64,000 nt of DNA from Urophycis tenuis (GCA_036785325.1 JAXIVH010000030.1:4766842-4830841), one strand, 5' to 3'. Shown: positions 22,474 to 35,500, counted from the first letter of the stretch. Program-made: numbers and translations. Notes: generated from the letters alone by a model not told the origin.

Positions 22474-25400
22474 GCTTATTTCGGTTCCAAATACTCTTTC
22501 ATTTTCCACCAAACTCTCTCAGGCTCGCCCCACTCTCCTCTGACGGATCAGGGAATGTACGGCTTTTTGTAAGGAATCTTCATCTCTTTTTCTGTTTCTT
22601 AGTCACATATCTCCTCATCCATATGTCTCCCCTCTGTTCTTCCCTGTCTCTCCCCTCTCTCCCTTTCTTTTCCTCCCTGCTTCTCTGTTAATCAAGGTCA
22701 CCTTCATCTGTCTGTTTTGGTTTAGTTCTTTGCATACATTATTAAGATCTTAGTAACTAAGACCCCCCACGCACCCCCTTTTCCCCTCTCTCCCCTCTGG
22801 CATAATAACAATACCCTTGGCTAACCTCTGTCCTATCGAGACTATACAAATGTGCACACACAAATAGGCCATTTCACTCTATACATAGTCTCTGCCATAC
22901 TTTGGTTTAGTAACATCCCATGATAAGTCCATCCCAGTCAGTGATTTTACTTTTCTGAGCGGATTTTATTGCTGGTTTGCTGGTTACTCTTTAAGAAGTC
23001 TATCAGTACGTTTACATGCAGCAAGAAATTCGAATTTCTGATCGGATCAGATAATGACATGCGTAAGACCGGATCACTTGTCCGAGTATACATGCCGTTC
23101 CAAGAATCGGATTAACAGCCGGAGCATGGGCTGACTCTGGACGCTATGTGGCGCTGCGCATGTGCAGAATGGCACTGCGCATGCGCAGAATGCAAAATCC
23201 GATTCAGATCCGATTGCTGAGTATACATGCCGTTAAAAGTCCGACTATGAACGAATTATCCAGGTGTTGTTATCCGATTTTGAGATGTCCGAAGTAGGTC
23301 CGAAGTAGAGCGGATTATGGTGTTTACATGCACTTAAAAAGTCCGAACGATGTCTTATACGATTAGAAATTCGAATTTCTTGCTGCATGTAAACGTACTG
23401 AGTGTCAGTTTTATTTGTCTTATAACAAGTAAAGAAAATTATCTGAATTATGAACTGCCCTTCTATGGCTTTGACATTGAGTTATAGATCAGTGTATAAA
23501 AAGTCAAGATTACTAAGTGATATTAAGTATAAAAATTACAACAATAGCAACGATATCAACCATGTTTGATTATGCTGTTACAAGAGCTGGTAATGCGGCG
23601 GGTTTGTTCTGTAACACATAATGTCACGTCATTGTTAAACATTCAATTTTGCCGAGTCAGTTGAAGGATTTGCTCAACTGAATCAATCGGTATTCAATAG
23701 TAAGTAATTGACAATGTTGTGAGGTTGACCTTCACCCTTAACAGAGTTAAGGGTGAAGGTCGTATAGTATATAGTTTTACTGTACAGTATACACTATATA
23801 TATATTACATTATATACTGTAGCTATACTGTATCTTTTGAGTGAATCATGTGATATTTCTTGAGAAATTGTGAGATAAGATATCAGGGTCTGTTAAAAAA
23901 AAAAAAAAAGGAAACATCATAATTTGAATGAGGCAAATATTTCAGTATTTGTCTCTTTTTTTCCCCAACTCCTCCATGACTCAAATTCTGCCAAATTGCA
24001 TTTTGGATCTGTTCTCTTCTTCCTTGTGTTCTTGCACCCCCCCGTCTGTCCAGTGGGTCAGTCGAGAAAGGGTCTCCCAAAAAAGGTGGACGGAGAGATC
24101 AAGCCCTACTCTCTAATGGAGAGGGAAGGTGAGCAGTGCCAATATGAACCAACCAGGATTGTGTTTCTGTTCAACATGCAGACAATTGTTCTCATGTCAT
24201 TTACATGGACAGACTCTCTAGTTACATTGCATGATGCATATTTTCCCTTTCCCACTTACTGTCCACACTGCCTTGAAAATGGTTTCATATTTAATATATG
24301 GGACGTATAAGCTTATAGCGCTACCTTCTTAATCAATAAAAACAGACTCAGTGTTGCTGGGTCTCAAGAACATGTAAGCTAGGATTAATCACCTATCGTC
24401 TGTTGTGTAAATGCCTAGCTGTAATAGATATTGTAATTACGTATGTACACAGAAAATCTGCTCACCCCAAACGTATCTTGAGTTAACCGATCTCACACTG
24501 CATAACTTAAAATTGTGTTTTGTGTGTGTTTGTGTGCCAACACAACACATTGAAAGGAGATGTTAATTATTCAAGTTTGGAGGTGGTCAGGGAAATAATG
24601 TGGCCCCATTGTCAGTGTTATGTTACTGCTGATGGGTCCTAGACGACATTCCAGGACCCACTTGTCACCCGTACAGCCCATACACCCCACTGCAATAGCT
24701 ATGTTGTTCTGAACACTGATGAAACCATGAACCGTAAGAGAAAACATGTGCATGACGATAATCGGACCACGGTACAAGTTCAGTTGACTCCAGTTGAATA
24801 TCACTGCCATGCTCCAGTTATGGCTGCACTCAATTCAATTCCGGCTAAGTTTGATGTACAGGTATCAGATGTGCATCAGGCCCTTCACACTTAACAGCCC
24901 TCGTCTCCTCTGTGTCAGCGGTGCGCGAGGAGAGGATGGCGATGCAGTGGCCGTTCCCACCCCAAGTGTCGGGATCCTCCCCGTACTCGCGCTCCCACAG
25001 TGTGGGCTCGTCCCCAAGCCGGGCCCCGCCCGCCCAGGCCACGCCCCAGGGGCCAGCTCCTGCCCCTGGTGGACACAGGGGCCACCAGATGCCCCACTCC
25101 CTGCTCAGCGACAACTGCAAGGCAAGACGCACCAGGTACGCTTCCGTCCGGGGGCTTGGAGTGAGTGGGATTCTCTAGGCGTGGGACGATTTGGCTTTTA
25201 GACTGCTCTCCGCTAGTTTCCGACCAATCTCTTCCACATTGGGTTCAGGTGATTCCTCTTGTCAGTCAGTAACATGCACACACAGTGCATGGTCGTAGCT
25301 CCACCACAGGTGCGTAAACGCAACACTTCTCAATGGCGGAGACACATAAGGAGAGAGTAGAGTGGGAAGGGGCAATTTTTTTTTTGCAGTGTTTATTTTC

Positions 25401-27471
25401 AAAATCTTCTCTGTTCTGCTGTCTCTTCACAAATCTCCACTTTTACCTCCAGCAGCTTTAAGAGCCTTAAGCCCTAGCTCCATGGATATCATTGTAGTTT
25501 GATAATGCTGTTGGACCAGCATGACAAGACTCCTGTTGAGGGGTGCCAGTGCTCTTGGCTGTGGAAACTAACACTACACGTTCCTCTCATTAGTCAGCCT
25601 TTGTGTCTTGCACACGGAAAGTGTACTGTTGGGCAACAGCAACAGAAAAACTGTTTTTGTTTTTGTTACACGCCTCTCTGCACTGAACCTGGTTGTTCTG
25701 CTTTTCCACTGCTGGTTTGTCTCTTCTTTAAATTGTTGTTTTCTTTCCTTGTCTCTCCACAATCCTCCTCCTTATCCTCCACCTCCAACCTTGGAACCCA
25801 TTTTTCACCTTCTGCTCATATTCATTTTACAAATATGAATCCTTCCCTCCTTGTTTCCCACTAATTTTCAAATCCAACTTTCTCCCCTCCAATCATGCCA
25901 CTTCCATAGTTCCCTTAATCGATCTCAGCTGGGTTTCTATTGAGCACTCTGGGACCAGCCTACCCTCCACTCTCCTTTAAAGGAAAGGCTGTGGTTTCTA
26001 AGCTTGATAGATGGCCTGTTTTTCTGTCACAGAGGGAAGGGAGTGCATTAGCCATCAGGAACGTTTTTTGATTCCATGGATATAAACCGAATGAATATGG
26101 AACAAAGCTGTCAGCCCTGATGCTTTTTAAAAAACTTTTACTGTTGAGGATGGCTGTTTCCTCTATTTGCCTCTGTTTTACTTTAAAAAAAATAATTCAT
26201 TAAAATACATACCGCAATATCTTGTCTGCCTTTTATCAACCCTATGAACTACAACACACTTGAAAAGTCACATTGATGTGCAAACAACACAACAGATGCA
26301 ATAGAAAGCTGCGCTTTCCATACCATGCTGCAGTTTTTTTGTATTTTCCCATGTATTTATTTTTCTTAGCTTTTTGTCATGACTCATCTTCTGTTCATTT
26401 CTGTTGCTTTAATTGGTTTTTAATTTTGCCATTTGTGTTGTTCTACAATCCCTTGTGTTTGCTTTAAAAAAAAAACACGACAACAACAACTCTTCCATCC
26501 ATGGGGTCCACGTACCCCCATCGTCTCTACCTTTGACGGCTTCCGGCATACCTCCTTGCAGCAAACACAAGCACGCGGTTGCCTGGGGCAACCAGCACTG
26601 TTTCCACACCGACAGCAGCAGCAGTCAGATGCTGCCGCCGCTGAGCCGGGACCAAGCACCCTTTCATTTGTCAGGTGAGGGTGGTTGTCCAGGGGGGCAA
26701 GACCACCACCACCACCACCAAGTGCACTTTGTGTTCCAGCACCATATTCAGCCCAGGTGTAAAGTATTGCCTGTGCCTCCTTAGGTTGGAGGTTAGGAGC
26801 AGTGTTGAAAGACAGAGGGACTGACACACAGCCAGTGGAAAGCACAAACACACACAGGTTGGACACGCCCACACAAAGAAAACCAATCTTATTTGGTCAT
26901 TTGTTTTCATTTGTGGTCCAAAATGGGCTGACTGAACTGGAAACGTATCCAAATATTTTTGACATTTTCAGCAGGTTAATGACAAAACAGTCCACAGCCA
27001 CAGGAACAGTATTATTTTAAGCTTATTGAAACAAAAAAGACGGTCACAGAGAATTTTAAACGGTGTCGTAGTGATACATCCACCAACTCTACATGTATCT
27101 TACTTTTGTGTCCATAATTTTTTTTTTTGTTCTTCTCATCATGTCTCTTGTCTCCAACCCACCATCTGCTTGTGTTTAGGCCCCACCCACCTTTACTCCC
27201 ACCTCTGCTCACGTCCAGGACACGGCTCGGCCAGCTTCCCCCCGGACGCAGGCCAGATGGGGCGTGTCACAGCAGCTGGGGCTGGGATGGTACGACAGAG
27301 CTGCTCCCTGAGCACCAAGACCCACCGGCCCCCAGGCGGGGAGGGGCTACGCGGGGGGCCCAGAAAGCCCTGCTGGGAGGCACCTGGTCCTGGACCCTGG
27401 GGGGGGGGGGGCCCCACGCGGCCCAGTGGGTCAGACAGAAACAGGAGTCCAGGAGCACCAGACCCTGGTGA
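18675..27471 (+). CDS. atat1: Alpha-tubulin N-acetyltransferase 1
   Basis: Coding exons: 18675-18766, 18973-19033, 19235-19326, 19735-19792, 20612-20725, 21532-21633, 22020-22065, 24054-24128, 24919-25135, 26562-26674 and a last exon from 27180. The enzyme acetylates Lys40 of alpha-tubulin in the microtubule lumen. The start MEFPFDINN matches the family N-terminus. By remembered alignment to human, Q53 (AQQL), C114 (EPLCVLDFYI) and D151 (AYDRPS) match human Q58, C120 and D157, and QRHGYG matches the acetyl-CoA loop. The C-terminal half is Ser/Pro-rich and poorly conserved, as usual. The protein should end in the conserved SRSTRPW at 27471, but the last exon enters in another frame, so either a 1-nt-class frameshift or a small unrecognised intron is present. 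Exons 1-9 are solid; exon 10 and the 3' end are less certain. Confidence 0.92.
19930..20060. mobile_element. Palindromic MITE family, copy B
   Basis: Related to copies A and C: it begins aggtgttactcataaaactc, contains tatgggtctgcttctttagtgta, and ends gaaaacccataatgagtt. It lies in the ATAT1 intron after exon 4. It is the most diverged copy. Confidence 0.65.
20464..20588. repeat. Short fold-back ending 23 bp before an ATAT1 exon
   Basis: The left arm (accttattcacttagtggc, catcttggtt) pairs with the right arm (aaccaagatggc, cgctatgtgaattaaggc), and an inner aacactagctg / cagctagtgtt pair extends the stem. The element ends just before the acceptor of the exon at 20612, so its stem could affect recognition of that splice site. 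Confidence 0.75.
22421..22471 (+). repeat. (TC)n microsatellite in an ATAT1 intron
   Basis: About 50 bp of CT repeats. The sequence after it (about 22523-22567) mimics a small exon flanked by cag and gtaagg, but its phase does not fit exons 7 and 8. Confidence 0.9.
23006..23401. mobile_element. Terminal-inverted-repeat MITE (CAGTACGTTTACATG family), copy 1
   Basis: The ends TCAGTACGTTTACATGCAGC and its exact reverse complement bound ~390 bp that is rich in TCCGAT/ATCGGA motifs and contains GCGCATGTGCAGAATG-type repeats. The same element occurs in the opposite orientation at about 37358-37765 with only scattered differences. It has no ORF of note. I could not define a target duplication, so the superfamily is open. 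Confidence 0.85.
23727..23761. repeat. 16-bp perfect inverted repeat
   Basis: GACCTTCACCCTTAAC at 23727-23742 is followed, after AGA, by its exact reverse complement at 23746-23761. It is a compact hairpin in the ATAT1 intron upstream of exon 8. Confidence 0.85.
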
Positions 27472-29098
27472 GCCCAGGTGGAACGGGAGCTTATTTGGGG
27501 TTGTACTGATGAACTCACCCGACGCAACATCTGCTACACACAGTTCAGGCCATGCCAGTAGAACCTTTATCCAGAGGCGTCATCAGAGGACCAGGTATCA
27601 CTCATAACTCTATTTATGGGTCTAGTCCTTTTATGAACCAGGACATGGGTAGGAGACTAATATTCACGAGTTTGTCTGCTCCCCATGCCGTGGTACAAAA
27701 AAGGAGCAGACCCATAATCAGGGTTGTGAGAAGCACCTGTTTTTACATATATTTATTAATAATTGTTATAGATGAAACTTCTGATGATTGCCATCTTGCT
27801 CTTCTGCCTTGCAGAAGGCAGAAGAGCCTCTGCACATTACTTGCCACTTTATTTACATTGATTATGTTGTGTATATATTATGCTTATATTGTGGATCAAA
27901 ACTTTTTTCTAAAGTTATATATACTTACTAGCGTGATGCTAGGATTAATGCAAAGAAAAAAATAAAAATAAAATACAAATTTCATGTTTGTGGAACCATG
28001 TATTGTTTTTAATGATGAATGAAGCCTCATTTACTCCCCAGACATCATTGGTGGCATTCAACTTTATTTTTTACTAATACATTGCCATGTGGGATGTTTC
28101 AGTTCAGTGTATTCATTCAAAGGTAAACCTGACCAGTGGGGTTCCCCGAAACAAAGATGTGCTAAATCCATAATTATATTTGCAATAAACTTCTGTGTAC
28201 CATCGATCCTGTTGATTTCAGACTTTGAAATACTAAACAAAAATAGTTGAGGTGTGTTTAACCCCCTATATATTACAAATGGCAGTAATCTCAAGATGTG
28301 AGGGTTAATACGAAGGCATTTAATGTTCAAAGTTGACTGTTGAACCACACATGACAAATTAATATTAATGTATTTACATTTTACTCCTTGGTCACATCTT
28401 ACAGAGCAACAATTGGGGCTGTTACAAGGCCATTTTTTAATCAAAATAAGTTTACTCAAATGTCTCACATTCCCAATAAATAACATTTAGAAATCTTGCA
28501 CATTCTTTTCACTTTAGTGCTCATTCTTGCCCAACTTGTTTTTCTTCATTTCCATTTATAGGGAGGGACATTAGAATGTGCTCATTGGACCATGGGGACT
28601 TAAACTGTGCCTGGTAAGGCCCACAGAAGGTGGGCGTTTAATGATTAAAAGGCAGACATGTGCATAGTTTCACAGTTCACATAAAGCCAGCAAGAGAACT
28701 ATTATTCCACTAGACATTATTCTGGCCTACGTACCGGTCTACGTACTGGCTGTTTAGACTGCAGGACCAATCCTATTTGTTAAAGCCATACTCCTAGACT
28801 ATTTACATTTTTCCTGACTCCTTGCTTTCCCTTTGCATTTTGGTCAATTTGCAGCACATTTTTCTATTATGTTTTTTTATTCAATAAATAATACCAGCAA
28901 GATCAAAGCAAATGGAAACAAATTATCATTTTTAGCCATACATTTTCCCATTAAGAACAGAAATATGACCCTGCTAACAACATCCATTCAGCAGGTGCAC
29001 GCTAACTAACCGGTGTGCATGTGTAAACGCACGAACACACAGACACACACACACACACATTTTTGTCGCTGCTCAAGTTCCACAAATATGGGCAAGGC
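27472..29098 (+). other. ATAT1 3' UTR and convergent gap to the RGS gene
   Basis: The stretch after the ATAT1 stop contains MITE copy C and a likely polyadenylation signal AATAAA at 27961-27966. On the other strand AATAAA at 28876-28881 could serve the RGS gene. ATAT1 and the RGS gene are convergent. No other coding feature was seen. Confidence 0.6.
27592..27739. mobile_element. Palindromic MITE family, copy C, in the ATAT1 3' UTR
   Basis: The ends are CAGGTATCACTCATAAC and gttgtgagaagcacctg, with a long internal stem (tttatgggtctagtcctttt against aaaaggagcagacccata). The out-of-frame reading of the last ATAT1 exon meets its stop (27605-27607) inside this element, so that stop is transposon-derived. 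Confidence 0.75.
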
Positions 29099-32038
29099 CT
29101 AGTACGCGTCTTGTAGGAGTGAGAGGTAGATGGAGGACTGGATGAAGCGGGGGTAGCAGTCTGCCTCGAGGAGGGCGCAGATGCGCTTCTGAGCATGGAC
29201 CAGGGAGTTGTGTGACGGGGCCTGCAGCAGCTGGATGGTCAGCTCCCGGGTCTTGCTGTCCAGGTTCACCTGGTGAGGGAGGGAAACAACCAGAACACAT
29301 GACAAACAGCTGTTAAGATGAACAACAAGTGATGTGTATTTTAAGAAGCAGAAAGAAGAAAGAGAAAAGACTGGAGAATACAAAAGTGTTTTTGAATGAC
29401 TTTGGTATTGCAGTAGCCTATGAAATAATTCATGCTAAATAGGTACTATAAAAACCAACATATCTAATGTAGTTCTCTTTAGGCAATATATATTTTTGCA
29501 ATACACACACTAAAGCCAAAACAACCTGAACAACTTAAGTAAATCTAAAAACAGTAGGATATATGAAGAACAATGTGTAGCCATGGCTACATTTACACAT
29601 GGCCATGGTACTGTACATGTATAGGCTGAGAGAAGGGCATGCATTTCATCATTTGGCAAATTCTACGGTCATGCAATTTTCAGTGCCTTACTTCGTGTGA
29701 GCTGTGTAAACCGGTTAACAATGCCGGAGAGAGTAGAGAACATGACGCCAAGAGGCTACTGTGCAGGGGGTAGGCCCATACCTCACGTGGGGAGCCTGGC
29801 AGGATGTAGGTGGTGCAGATGTCCTTGGCCCTCCGTTGCAGGCTGAAGTTGTTGGAGGAGTGCTGGTACTGCTCACACGCCAAGTAGAACTGCAGGTTCT
29901 CCTCGCTGAACTCGGAGCGCAGGAATGCTCCAAACACCGACACGCCCGCTGTTATGAAAAAGAAAAGTAGTGTGCGAGACATGAGTGGTGTTTTCCTCTC
30001 CAACAGGAGGTTTTGACAATGCGGGCCAGTCAGGCCTTGTTTTGAGACCGTCATCATGATAAAGAGCTTAACTTGACCTCCAAAGCCAGCATGTTTGCTA
30101 GGACTCCACAGGTCCACACATCAACACGCTGAAGCTGTATTAAGACAATGGGTGTGTGCAAATGTGGGCCAGCGCCAACATGTCAAGTAGTATACTAAAA
30201 CAAGTGATTTATGACTCAGATGAAAAAACATTGAAATTACTATTGTCATTAATCTGAAAAGTCATTCAAGGTTATTAGCATCAGCAAGAATGTTCCGACA
30301 CATGACCACTTTCTACTTGTTATTATTGGATACCAATTTTAAAGTGCACAGGAGACTTCTAATTAAACAGAGTAACAAATAAAGTATTGTCCAAACAAGA
30401 GGAAAACACAATTCCAAAACCAGCTCCCATCTATACAGTATAAGAAGCAGATTATGCCCATATGTGTTTTATTGGTGGTAAATCCATAGTTTTCTGGGGA
30501 ACAAACAATGAAGATACAACACAGGAACTTGGCTGAAGAGGAACTGGTTTCATAAAAAAAAAAAAGTCATAGTTTCCCAATGATGCACTGTTCCCTTTTC
30601 CTACACGTCACATGATTTGAAGAGGTTGTTTATGATAGCTGTAGTTGTTTACTATGTGCTTTATTCATAGCAAACAGCCTCTGGGAACTTGACCCCCATA
30701 CGTACGTACACCTTTGATTTTTATTGCATAGCACATAGGAAGCGGAGTGACATCAGCTAAATCATCATGATGTTTGACGTCTCAGATGATGTTTGACGTC
30801 TCAGAGCCTGAGCCGGAAACCAGAAACTGTGAGGGGCGGGGTTAAATTACGCCTTGCTTCCTGCTTTGTTATGGACATATTCTACCCAAGAGAAATCTTC
30901 ATGGATAAAGATTTCGGAGGGGATTTTAGTGTATGCATTTCTACACTGGCAAGTCTACGGTGTTTATTTGAAACTTTTAGACACTTTTTGTGTTACAGCA
31001 GAACTTATACAGGTTTATATTGCTGGGCTAGTTTGTGTTCGCTGTTAGCCAATAATGTGCTTACAGATCCAACAAACACCCTGTGCACCCAGATTTGAGC
31101 CTCGAGTCTGGCATCAGATCTAAGATTAGAAATCAAATGTCGGACTTGTGAGATGAAATCATGCATGCAGAGACAAAGAGAGGTGCAGATGGACTCTCAA
31201 GGATGCTTACAGGTGAGACTGCGGACGATGCACAGCAAAACTAGAACCCTTTGACCGAGGACACCCTGGCAAGCCAGACTAACTTGCCCCTACACTTATG
31301 ACATCACAAGAAAAACAACATGATTTTGGGAGGCAACCCCCGCCCCCCCCCCCCCCAAACATTCTGGTTTTCATACTTGAATGTTGAACAGAAAAAGTGA
31401 GATCCTGAAGTGTACTGAATAACACTGGCAATAGTTTCCTTTACTTTTTTTTTGGTTTGTTTTAAAATCGCTCATCGTCTGAGCTTACCTCGACTGGCCA
31501 GCAGGGTGTTCATGGATTCGGCCCATTTCTCCAGCTCTTCTACACTGAACCTCACTCCCTTGCTGTGGCCCACTTGACTCCACTGGCGCATAAAGCGAAG
31601 ACGAGACCGCCTCTCCTTGGCACTGGAGAGAAGGACAATAAGCTACCAATCTGTGTCTATATTGAATTGGCTTTGGCACCTCCAAAGAAGGTGCCTATGG
31701 ACCCCAGCATGTCAACATAATAACATAAATCAATCTGTTTTTGTTTTTTTGTTTTTCCTCTCAACAGTGATTTATAGGAGCACAGATTGCTTTATAGTAA
31801 GATGATCTTTGGAAATCACAATAGCAGCCTCGTGACATGCCTCTATTCAAGAGGAGACACAGTGTGGTATCTTGAAGCAATAGTTAGGCCTACCTGTCTT
31901 TTTCGTCTGCTTGGCTCAAATTGGAGTTGGACGAATGAGGACTCTGGAAAAGACACAATGCCAAACATTTACAGAAACATGTTTTTACTTTATTGCAAAA
32001 AGTTTATAGGTTTTGCAACACACGCACACATTACGTGT

Positions 32039-32099
<61 letters not shown>

Positions 32100-32578
32100 A
32101 ATGGTTAATTTACCGGTCCAAATAAACTCTTTAGGTGGAGTTTGGCAGCGGACAATTTCGCCTTCGCATGCTGACGGTGGTGGTGCGATTTAAAGGACAG
32201 GTCCGACGTGGGGTAACGAGGAGGCTGGTCGTCCCTCTCGTCGCTCTCGGTGCTGCTTCCTTGGGAGGCGGGCGCCAGCTGGCCGTCACTGTAGGCCCGG
32301 CAGCTCTCACCCATCGTCCCTACTCGCAGGTAGTCTATCGCCCCATTGTTTAGCCCCGTAAAGTCCTCCAGGCTGACGCTGAGCTCCTTGGTCAACATCG
32401 TGTTGCCGCAGGGTTCTTGGATGGTCGGGGGCAGCGTGGCGGACCTGGCAGGTTCGGAGCGGCTGGGCGGATGGCTGGAGGTTCCCGTGTCCCCCGCACG
32501 TACCGGGGGGTCTTTCATCCTGAGACTAGTGAGAACGTCCAGGTCCAAGAGGGACCCCTCGGAACTGAACCTCCGCAT
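29099..32578 (-). CDS. RGS-domain protein, R4-like, with a long N-terminus (328 aa)
   Basis: Minus-strand coding exons are 32114-32578, 31894-31943, 31489-31622, 29782-29948 and 29099-29269, all GT-AG and phase-consistent. The ATG at 32576-32578 is chosen because an in-frame stop lies just upstream. The C-terminal third is an RGS box: FLRSEFSEENLQFYLACEQY, PREVNLDSKTRE, AQKRICALLEADCYPRF. This box speeds GTP hydrolysis by Gi/Gq alpha subunits, ending receptor signals. The QKRI..L...D.YPRF pattern looks most like the R4 subfamily. The ~200-residue N-terminus is Ser-rich (MRRFSSEGSLLDLD, STESDERDDQ), with a His cluster, a basic stretch (KAKLSAAKLHLKSLFG) and RSRLRFMRQWSQ before the box. I cannot name the orthologue. 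It is convergent with ATAT1 and divergent from BAG6. Confidence 0.88.
32041..32098 (+). repeat. (TG)n microsatellite, (CA)n in the RGS transcript
   Basis: About 58 bp of TG repeats begin about 16 nt past the splice donor of the first RGS coding exon, so the pre-mRNA carries CA repeats there. CA-repeat splicing enhancers bound by hnRNP L are known elsewhere; a role here is untested. Confidence 0.9.
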
Positions 32579-35500
32579 AATGCTTTCAACAGGTCGTGGT
32601 TCAGAGTAAAGGAATGCAGGAGGATGCTTCAACCGAGGAAAGTGGCTTTAGGTGAGAAAGCGAGGGAATTGTTTCAAGTGTATCTTCTGTCTGAGGACCG
32701 AAATTAACCACAGCAAGCGAGCAGATGAGAGAAATGGGGGGATAATACAAATGGGCCACACACGGCAACGCGCTGAACTGGCCTCAACCAACTACACGTC
32801 ACCCATTGGAAAAGTAAAAGGCATTGATAAGGATCTCAAGTCAAAGGAAAAGTTATGACACACTTTTTTAAATACACATATAGCCTATCACCGTTTATTT
32901 TCGTAATGTTTCAAAACCGCTCACACCAGATATTATAGCCTTTGACATGGAAACTTTTCGACGCTTGGCCAGTATAACAGCCTACTCTTACAGATTGAGT
33001 ACAAGACATGCCTTTACCTTGAGGTGTTATTTCTCAGCCGTCCGCGGTGTTGCTACTTTGACCCAACATGCCAACAAGTTTAACGATTTCGCTCAGCCAC
33101 TCCGGGAAATATCCCTGCCTCTGCGACTTTTTTAAGTGTGCTTGGCTTTGAAATAATTACTCGATTGCTTATTCATATCCCCGGAGTATAGCCTATTCAT
33201 AATTGCGCCAGGAAACTTCTTGTCACATGAAGGCGTCATACGTATGCCACACCTTCACTTGGGTTTCAACTTGCCCGTCACAGCTGGAGTGCTTGTTTGG
33301 CACGCAGACTATCTTGATTATTCATTCACTAGATTGTAGGTGTGTCTGAAAGACATGACGTCTCCAAGCCTCTTTTATAAGACCTTTGGTAAAGATCAAT
33401 TGGGAAACATGTTCTTGGACAGGAAATGATTGCCAAAAAGGTGTGGAAAAAAAAACGTAGGCTACACACAAAAAAACACTGTCTACCACACTGCTTAAAG
33501 GCACAGCGGTAGGAGAGGTGAGGGCAGATTTTGCACCTTTACAGGGAGTCCACCCAAACTTTCCAAACAGGCAAATCAAGTTGTAGACCAGGCTATACTT
33601 GGCTCTTTCAGTGATAGTGTACATACCAATCAACAAGTAGATAATGAAATACCAGAAATGACAATATGACAAAGAAGCATTCTTTCCAGCCGAAAGTGTC
33701 ATGTCAAATTTGCGATCCTAAAGGATCATGTCCAATTTGCGAAGACCATCTTCCCCTTAAAGTTTGAATGATAATGCTGTAACTCTTCTTTTGAACATTT
33801 TCAAGTAATTAACTTTTTATGGTAACTTTCTTTTTCACTCTCTGAGTCCCAGGTAGCAGCACAAATGTCAGCACAAATCTCTGGAGGACATCTCAATGGA
33901 TGTGTACACCGCTGCTCTGCCTTCCAGGGAAGGCTTTTCCCATCCACAACCACTTCATCAATATTGAGAACTCTGTGGTGTCTGCAGCTTGGACGGCAAG
34001 AAGACTGGGCATGGCAATGTATGACCAGTTGTCCTTTGCTGCCAACATTGCTATAACCACCCGCTCCTGCAGATTCATGCTGTAGAACGTCAGGAAGTGA
34101 TAAGTCTGTTCCTCACCCTGAAGGCCCAGCATGTTTTGGTCCAGGCTGTTGTCATCTCATGTCTAGACTACTGCAACTCCCTTCTGGCTGGTCTGCCTTC
34201 ACGTGGCATTCTACTTCTGCAGCTCCTCCAGAATGTAACAGCTGGTCTTCAACCTATCCAAGTTCTCCCACACTACCCTTCCGCACCCCGCACTTGCAAC
34301 CAAGGGCTGCTCAAATCCAACTTGCATCACTGGTTCTTGCCTACCGTGCTGTGTATTGCTCCAACTCATCCTCCATCCAGGGCATGGTCCAACCATACAC
34401 CCCAGCTCGTCCACTACGCTCTATGACTGCCAAAGGGCTTGCTACTCCCTCACTACGTCGAGACCCCAGCAGTCGCTCAACAAAATCTTGATTGTTTGCT
34501 GTCCTGGCTCCACAATGGTGGAACTAGACATCCCACTGACATCAGGACAGCTGAAACCCTACCCATTTTAAACTGCAGGCTGAAAACCCCAACCCCTGAC
34601 TGCATCATTGACCATGAAAAATGATTGATTAATAAATAAATACAAAAATAATGAACAATATTGGTTTGGGGTTTAGGTGTCAGCTAAATACATGTAATGT
34701 CATGTTCCTGGCCCTGCGGTATGGACTAATTGATAAGACATACCAATCCTCTGTCAGTGTCTACACCCAGCCACTTGGAGTCGGAGTGTTTACAGTGAAG
34801 CTAAGTTAGTCAAACTGCAGGAGTTCTCAGCATCACCTCTCAATCACCTCAAAGCCCTTATTAGCAGACAATTCCAGCGAATCATTACTGATGCACATTG
34901 AACTTCAGACCCCCTGTCAATCATGCACAACCTCTTACTCACCAAAACACTCTGAAGACAACCAAGATGTCCACATTACACCAATGAACACCACACAATT
35001 CTGTCATTCTTGCAGATATTATACACATTTCGTATTCTATATCGTACAACTTGTTTCATCCCACTCCTATATAGCAGTATAGGTGAACTTTGGAGTTCTT
35101 TTATACTAAAGGAATGCAATTGACTAAGACACCTTTAGGTCTACCGAATGATAGTCCAACAAGAATCACCATAGCCTCAGTGATTCACCAATCATAATTA
35201 ACATCCACAATAATCAAAATAAAAAATATGCATGTATATATATTCGAATTTCAATAATTGTAATGTGTGTTATGAGTGGTCAGAACTTGTAAATTAAGAC
35301 TTACAAAGTAACCCTAACTCTTTAATAACAGCAAAAAAGCGCTCAGGCATTTGAATTAGACCATACCAATGTATGCTGGGTCCTCACACTGTTTAGTTGC
35401 GGCGCATAGGGAAGCCTGCAGCTAGTTATTTACTGTATTTCATGTCATCTCGTTGGCATATGAAATCAATGCATTTCAGGCGAAACGCTTTTAGTGGTGA

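Noticed and set aside
22523..22567. Possible extra ATAT1 exon (flanked by cag and gtaagg)
   Set aside because: Its phase would break the join between exon 7 and exon 8, and the sequence shows no family similarity.
27026..27607. 193-codon ORF over the last ATAT1 exon taken as the true C-terminus
   Set aside because: Its stop lies inside a MITE, whereas another frame ends with the conserved SRSTRPW motif.
30767..30805. Duplicated TGACGTCT motifs as a cAMP response element pair
   Set aside because: They lie deep in an RGS intron, differ from the TGACGTCA consensus, and arise from a 19-bp tandem duplication; no promoter context.
32105..32632. Earlier TTG start for the RGS protein at 32632
   Set aside because: TTG is not a normal vertebrate start and an in-frame stop lies close upstream; the ATG at 32576-32578 fits better.
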